DNA of 64,000 nucleotides from Sinomonas atrocyanea (lineage in GTDB: Bacteria; Actinomycetota; Actinomycetes; Actinomycetales; Micrococcaceae), in assembly GCF_001577305.1 (NCBI RefSeq), contig NZ_CP014518.1:4216001-4280000 (forward strand). Reading direction: 5' to 3'. The translations under genes and the position numbers were made by a program. This document shows, in pieces, positions 61,171 to 64,000 of this stretch; the stretch's first letter is position 1, and every line of letters starts with the position of its first letter. Under the pieces are notes generated by a model. It was not told the origin of the DNA. It worked only from the letters and a program-made list of their open reading frames with translations, and did no database searches.

Positions 61171-61776
61171 GTGCCGGACACCACCTGCCACATGTCGATC
61201 TCGCTGGACGGCTTCGTCGCCGGGCCGGACCAGAGCCGCGAGAACCCCCTGGGGCGGCGCGGACAGGAGCTGCACGCCTGGCATCTGGGCGACCCGCGGG
61301 CCAATGACGCCGACCGGACCGCGGCCGGATGGCTCATGCGCCCGCGCGGCGCCTACGTCATGGGGCGGAACATGTTCGGGCCCGTCCGCGGGGAGTGGGA
61401 CGAGGAATGGACCGGGTGGTGGGGCCCCGAACCGCCCTACCATGCGCCGGTGTTCGTGCTCACCCACCACGCCCACGACCCGATCGAGATGGAGGGCGGG
61501 ACGACCTTCCACTTCGTCACCGAGGGCTTCGACGCGGCCTACGCCGCCGCGTGCCAGGCCGCCGGGGACAGGGGCGTGGACATCGCCGGCGGGGCATCGG
61601 CCGTCCGGCAGGCGCTGGCGGCCGGCGTGGTCGACGAGCTCACCCTCGACATCGCCCCGGTCCTGCTCGGCTCCGGCGAGCGCATCTTCGACGGGTCCGA
61701 ATCCTTCGGCTTCGAGCCCGTCGAGGTGCTGCACTCGCCGCTGGCCACGCACATCCGCTACCGCCGGGGCGGCTGA
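61171..61776 (+). CDS. Dihydrofolate reductase (RibD C-terminal) family protein
   Basis: A 201-aa RibD_C-type reductase: MSISLDGFVAGPDQSRENPLG at the start, YVMGRNMFGP, and DIAGGASAVRQALAAGVVDELTLDIAPVLLGSGERIF, the cofactor and C-terminal motifs of these NADPH proteins. Physiological substrate unknown; not the housekeeping FolA. GTG 61171 has a very good CCAGGAGG site 6 nt upstream. Monocistronic between the cyclic-amide operon terminator and the ole genes. Confidence 0.88.
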   Translation: MPDTTCHMSISLDGFVAGPDQSRENPLGRRGQELHAWHLGDPRANDADRTAAGWLMRPRGAYVMGRNMFGPVRGEWDEEWTGWWGPEPPYHAPVFVLTHHAHDPIEMEGGTTFHFVTEGFDAAYAAACQAAGDRGVDIAGGASAVRQALAAGVVDELTLDIAPVLLGSGERIFDGSESFGFEPVEVLHSPLATHIRYRRGG

Positions 61777-61902
61777 CCCGGTACGGGATCCGGGCCCGCG
61801 CGGGCATAAGCTACGCTCCTGGCTTGCTGTTGCGTCTGGCCCACCGCCCAGGTGGGTACAGTCACCGCATGGATGCAGCACGGATACGAACAGGGGCGTG
61901 AC

Positions 61903-62925
61903 TTGGCAGGGAATGCGACCTTCCGGCACCGCAACACGGCGCTGCTCTCGGTCAGCAGCGTCGAGGCTCCGAGGATCGTGAGCTCCACGGACTTCGACCG
62001 GAGGCTGGCCTCGACCCTGCGGCGGCTGAAATTCCCCCCGCGGCTGCTGGAGCGGGTCGCCGGTGTGACGCACCGCCGCTGGTGGGCCGCCGGGACGTCG
62101 TTCGACGACGCCGCCCTCGAGGCAGGGGCCAAGGCGCTGGCGGAGGCCGGCGTCGAGGCCTCCGAGGTCGGGCTGCTGATCAACACCTCGGTGACCCGGC
62201 GCAACCTCGAGCCCTCGGTCGCGGTGAAGATCCACCACGGGCTCGGCCTGCCGTCCTCGGCCATGAACTTCGATCTGGCCAACGCCTGCCTCGGGTTCGT
62301 CAACGGCTTCATCCTCGCGGCCAACATGATCGACTCCGGCCAGATCAGGTACGCGGTCATCGTCAACGGGGAGGACGCCCAGGCCACCCAGGAGGCCACG
62401 CTGGCGCGCCTGCAGCGGCCAGAGACGACCCGTGAGGACTTCAGCCGGGAGTTCGCCACCCTCACGCTCGGGTCCGGGGCCGCCGCGGCCGTCCTGGGTC
62501 CCGCCGACGAGCACCCCGGGGCGCACCGCCTCATCGGCGGCGTCATGCGCGCCGGAACTGAGCACCACGAACTGTGCGTGGGAGGCGTCGACGGCATGTC
62601 CACCGACACGAAGGGCCTGCTCGACGGCGGCCTCCGGCTCGTGGTGGACGCCTGGCACGAGGCCCAGCCGGAGTGGGACTGGGCGGCCATGGACCGTTAC
62701 GTCACCCACCAGGTCAGCAACGCCTACACCCAGGCGATCATCAGCGCCATCGACCTGGACCCGGACAAGGTTCCCATCACCTTCCCGCACTGGGGCAATG
62801 TGGGCCCTGCCTCCCTGCCGATGACCCTTGCCGCCGAGGCCCAGTCCCTGGCCGCCGGGGACCGGGTCCTGTGCATGGGGGTCGGGTCGGGGCTGAACAC
62901 CGCCATGATGGAAATCGTCTGGTGA
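61903..62925 (+). CDS. oleA: OleA, thiolase-superfamily acyl-CoA condensing enzyme
   Basis: A 340-aa 3-oxoacyl-ACP synthase III-like protein that joins two fatty acyl-CoAs head-to-head to a beta-keto acid, the first step of long-chain olefin synthesis. The catalytic triad is visible: Cys129 (NACLGF), His269 (VTHQVSNAY) and Asn299 (HWGNVGPAS). AGNATFRHRNTALLS is the usual OleA beginning. TTG 61903 has AGGGG 6 nt upstream, whereas GTG 61852 and ATG 61873 lack ribosome sites. The stop overlaps the oleBC start (GTGA). Confidence 0.92.
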   Translation: MAGNATFRHRNTALLSVSSVEAPRIVSSTDFDRRLASTLRRLKFPPRLLERVAGVTHRRWWAAGTSFDDAALEAGAKALAEAGVEASEVGLLINTSVTRRNLEPSVAVKIHHGLGLPSSAMNFDLANACLGFVNGFILAANMIDSGQIRYAVIVNGEDAQATQEATLARLQRPETTREDFSREFATLTLGSGAAAAVLGPADEHPGAHRLIGGVMRAGTEHHELCVGGVDGMSTDTKGLLDGGLRLVVDAWHEAQPEWDWAAMDRYVTHQVSNAYTQAIISAIDLDPDKVPITFPHWGNVGPASLPMTLAAEAQSLAAGDRVLCMGVGSGLNTAMMEIVW

Positions 62926-64000
62926 CTCCGCAGTGGCCCGGGGTCGACCCGGAATGGTCCCGGACCATCGCCGTCGGGTCCACCTCGGGCGCCGACCCGC
63001 ATGGCACCGTGCGCCGCTGGCACCTCCTCGACAACGGCGACCAGCTCGCCCGCCGCGGCCTGGCCCCCGCCGGCACCCTGCTGTGCGTCCACGGCAACCC
63101 GACCTGGTCCTACCTGTGGCGCACCCTGCTGGCCGCCGGATCCGATCCGGCCCACCCCTGGCGGGTGGTGGCGGTGGACCAGCTGGACATGGGCTACTCG
63201 GAGCGCACCGGCACCTTCCGGCGCCTCGCCGACCGGATCACTGACCTGGGCGACCTCACCGACGCCCTGGAGCTCGCCGGGCCGGTGGTCACCGTGGGCC
63301 ACGACTGGGGCGGGGCGGTCAGCCTGGGCTGGGCGCTCGCGCACCCGGAGCTCCTCGCCGGGGTGGTGCTGACGAACACCGCCGTCCACCAGCCGTCCGG
63401 CGCCGGAGTCCCCCCGGCGCTGCGGCTCGCGTTGCACCCCGCGGTGCACCGGTGGGGCACGACCACCTCGGACGCCTTCCTGCGCGTGACGCACGCCCTG
63501 GCGCGCCCGGCGCTGCCGGCCGAGGTCCGCAGAACCTACCTGGCGCCCTACCGTGGCGCCGGCCGGCGGGCCGGGGTGGGGAACTTCGTCGCGGACATCC
63601 CCCTCGACGCCTCCCATCCCAGCTTCGCGGCGCTCAACGGCGTGGCGGAGGGAGTGCGGGACCTGCAGGTTCCGGCCCTGATGCTCTGGGGCCCGAAGGA
63701 CCCGATCTTCTCCGACCGGTACCTCAAGGACCTCGTCGGCAGGCTTCCGCACGCAGACGTGCACCGCTTCGAGGGCGCCGGCCACCTTCTGGCCGAAGAC
63801 CGGGACATCGCCGCTCCGATCTTCCGGTGGCTCGCCGAGCGGGACGTCGCCCGCGGCGGCGAGCGGCCGGCGTCGGACGCCCCACCGGCCGCCCCGCACC
63901 GGGAGGGGGCGCCCGAGCAGGAGCCGGGAGGGTTCCGGCCGCTGTGGGCCGCGCTCGGCGAGCACGCGGCCGGCCCGGCAGGGGACGACCTCGCCGTGGC
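62922..64000 (+). CDS. oleBC: OleBC fusion protein (beta-lactone decarboxylase domain; truncated by window end)
   Basis: Open from GTG 62922 to the edge. The alpha/beta-hydrolase domain resembles haloalkane dehalogenase: CVHGNPTWSYLWRTL, the nucleophile Asp in GHDWGGAVSLGWAL and LMLWGPKDPIFSDRYL, ending with the catalytic-His segment FEGAGHLLAED. OleB turns a cis-beta-lactone into the olefin plus CO2. After a Pro/Gly/Glu-rich linker (about residues 305-335) a new region begins FRPLWAALGEHAAG. In Micrococcaceae the beta-lactone synthetase OleC follows in the same chain, so this is the start of a natural OleB-OleC fusion. Completion lies outside the window. Confidence 0.88.
   Translation, partial: MTPQWPGVDPEWSRTIAVGSTSGADPHGTVRRWHLLDNGDQLARRGLAPAGTLLCVHGNPTWSYLWRTLLAAGSDPAHPWRVVAVDQLDMGYSERTGTFRRLADRITDLGDLTDALELAGPVVTVGHDWGGAVSLGWALAHPELLAGVVLTNTAVHQPSGAGVPPALRLALHPAVHRWGTTTSDAFLRVTHALARPALPAEVRRTYLAPYRGAGRRAGVGNFVADIPLDASHPSFAALNGVAEGVRDLQVPALMLWGPKDPIFSDRYLKDLVGRLPHADVHRFEGAGHLLAEDRDIAAPIFRWLAERDVARGGERPASDAPPAAPHREGAPEQEPGGFRPLWAALGEHAAGPAGDDLAV

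Noticed and set aside
1..64000. tRNA, rRNA, riboswitch, insertion sequence, attachment site or replication origin
   Set aside because: No cloverleaf, rRNA-like segment, known riboswitch core, transposase or DnaA-box cluster was recognised on reading both strands.

Overview
The window is very GC-rich DNA with tightly packed, often start/stop-overlapping genes, GTG/TTG starts and actinobacterial families throughout. The olefin genes at the right edge (OleA followed by an OleB domain running towards OleC) fit the Micrococcaceae (Arthrobacter/Sinomonas/Micrococcus group). That placement is inference from gene content. No rRNA, tRNA, CRISPR, phage or insertion sequence was found. The window looks like a chromosomal catabolic region with eight MFS transporters and ten DNA-binding regulators.

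Left part (1-9.1 kb): a seven-gene minus-strand operon with stop/start overlaps at most junctions. In transcription order it encodes an MHS-family transporter, an SDR, a catabolic-type shikimate dehydrogenase, a Gfo/Idh/MocA dehydrogenase, an old-yellow-enzyme/FeS/FAD reductase carrying a single-base frameshift, a TIM-barrel isomerase/dehydratase and a KSTD-like flavoprotein. I infer uptake and stepwise oxidation/aromatisation of a hydroaromatic acid. lgt and a LysR regulator follow. Then comes a divergent plus-strand set (YciI, zinc alcohol dehydrogenase, flavoprotein) ending tail-to-tail on an IclR gene.

15-31 kb: an MFS gene, small proteins, a cupin, a NamA-type OYE, a GlcD relic, a patatin and three aldo/keto reductases. 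Also here are a TetR/DHA2 drug-efflux pair and a divergent MarR/MFS pair, each with a clear palindromic operator. A relic of a secreted SH3-domain protein lies before the third aldo/keto reductase.

31-42 kb: a second hydroaromatic block on the minus strand (MHS transporter, CaiB-like CoA-transferase, enoyl-CoA hydratase, IclR, catabolic shikimate/quinate dehydrogenase, QsuB-like 3-dehydroshikimate dehydratase). Together these would convert shikimate through 3-dehydroshikimate to protocatechuate. Divergent IclR and LacI genes and another MHS transporter follow.

42-55 kb: a GH15 glucosidase/trehalase with a glucose dehydrogenase, a VanW protein, an ethanol-oxidation set (aldehyde dehydrogenase with a one-base frameshift, AdhP, DUF779), a LuxR-type response regulator opposite two small genes, CapA, a Gmad2-LysM protein and a second GH15 enzyme.

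55-61 kb: a hydantoin/cyclic-amide-type operon (ACS transporter, GntR, hydantoin-racemase homologue, cyclic amidohydrolase, AMDase/maleate-isomerase homologue). It has a well-placed pair of 12-bp GntR-type palindromes at the promoter and a 20-bp-stem terminator at the end. Both racemase-superfamily members lack canonical catalytic cysteines. A DHFR-like reductase and the start of the olefin (ole) operon end the window.

Two intergenic arrays (21.8 and 42.1-42.4 kb) share an unusual design. Short repeats of exact 28- or 22-nt period run in one orientation up to a central hairpin and in the opposite orientation after it.
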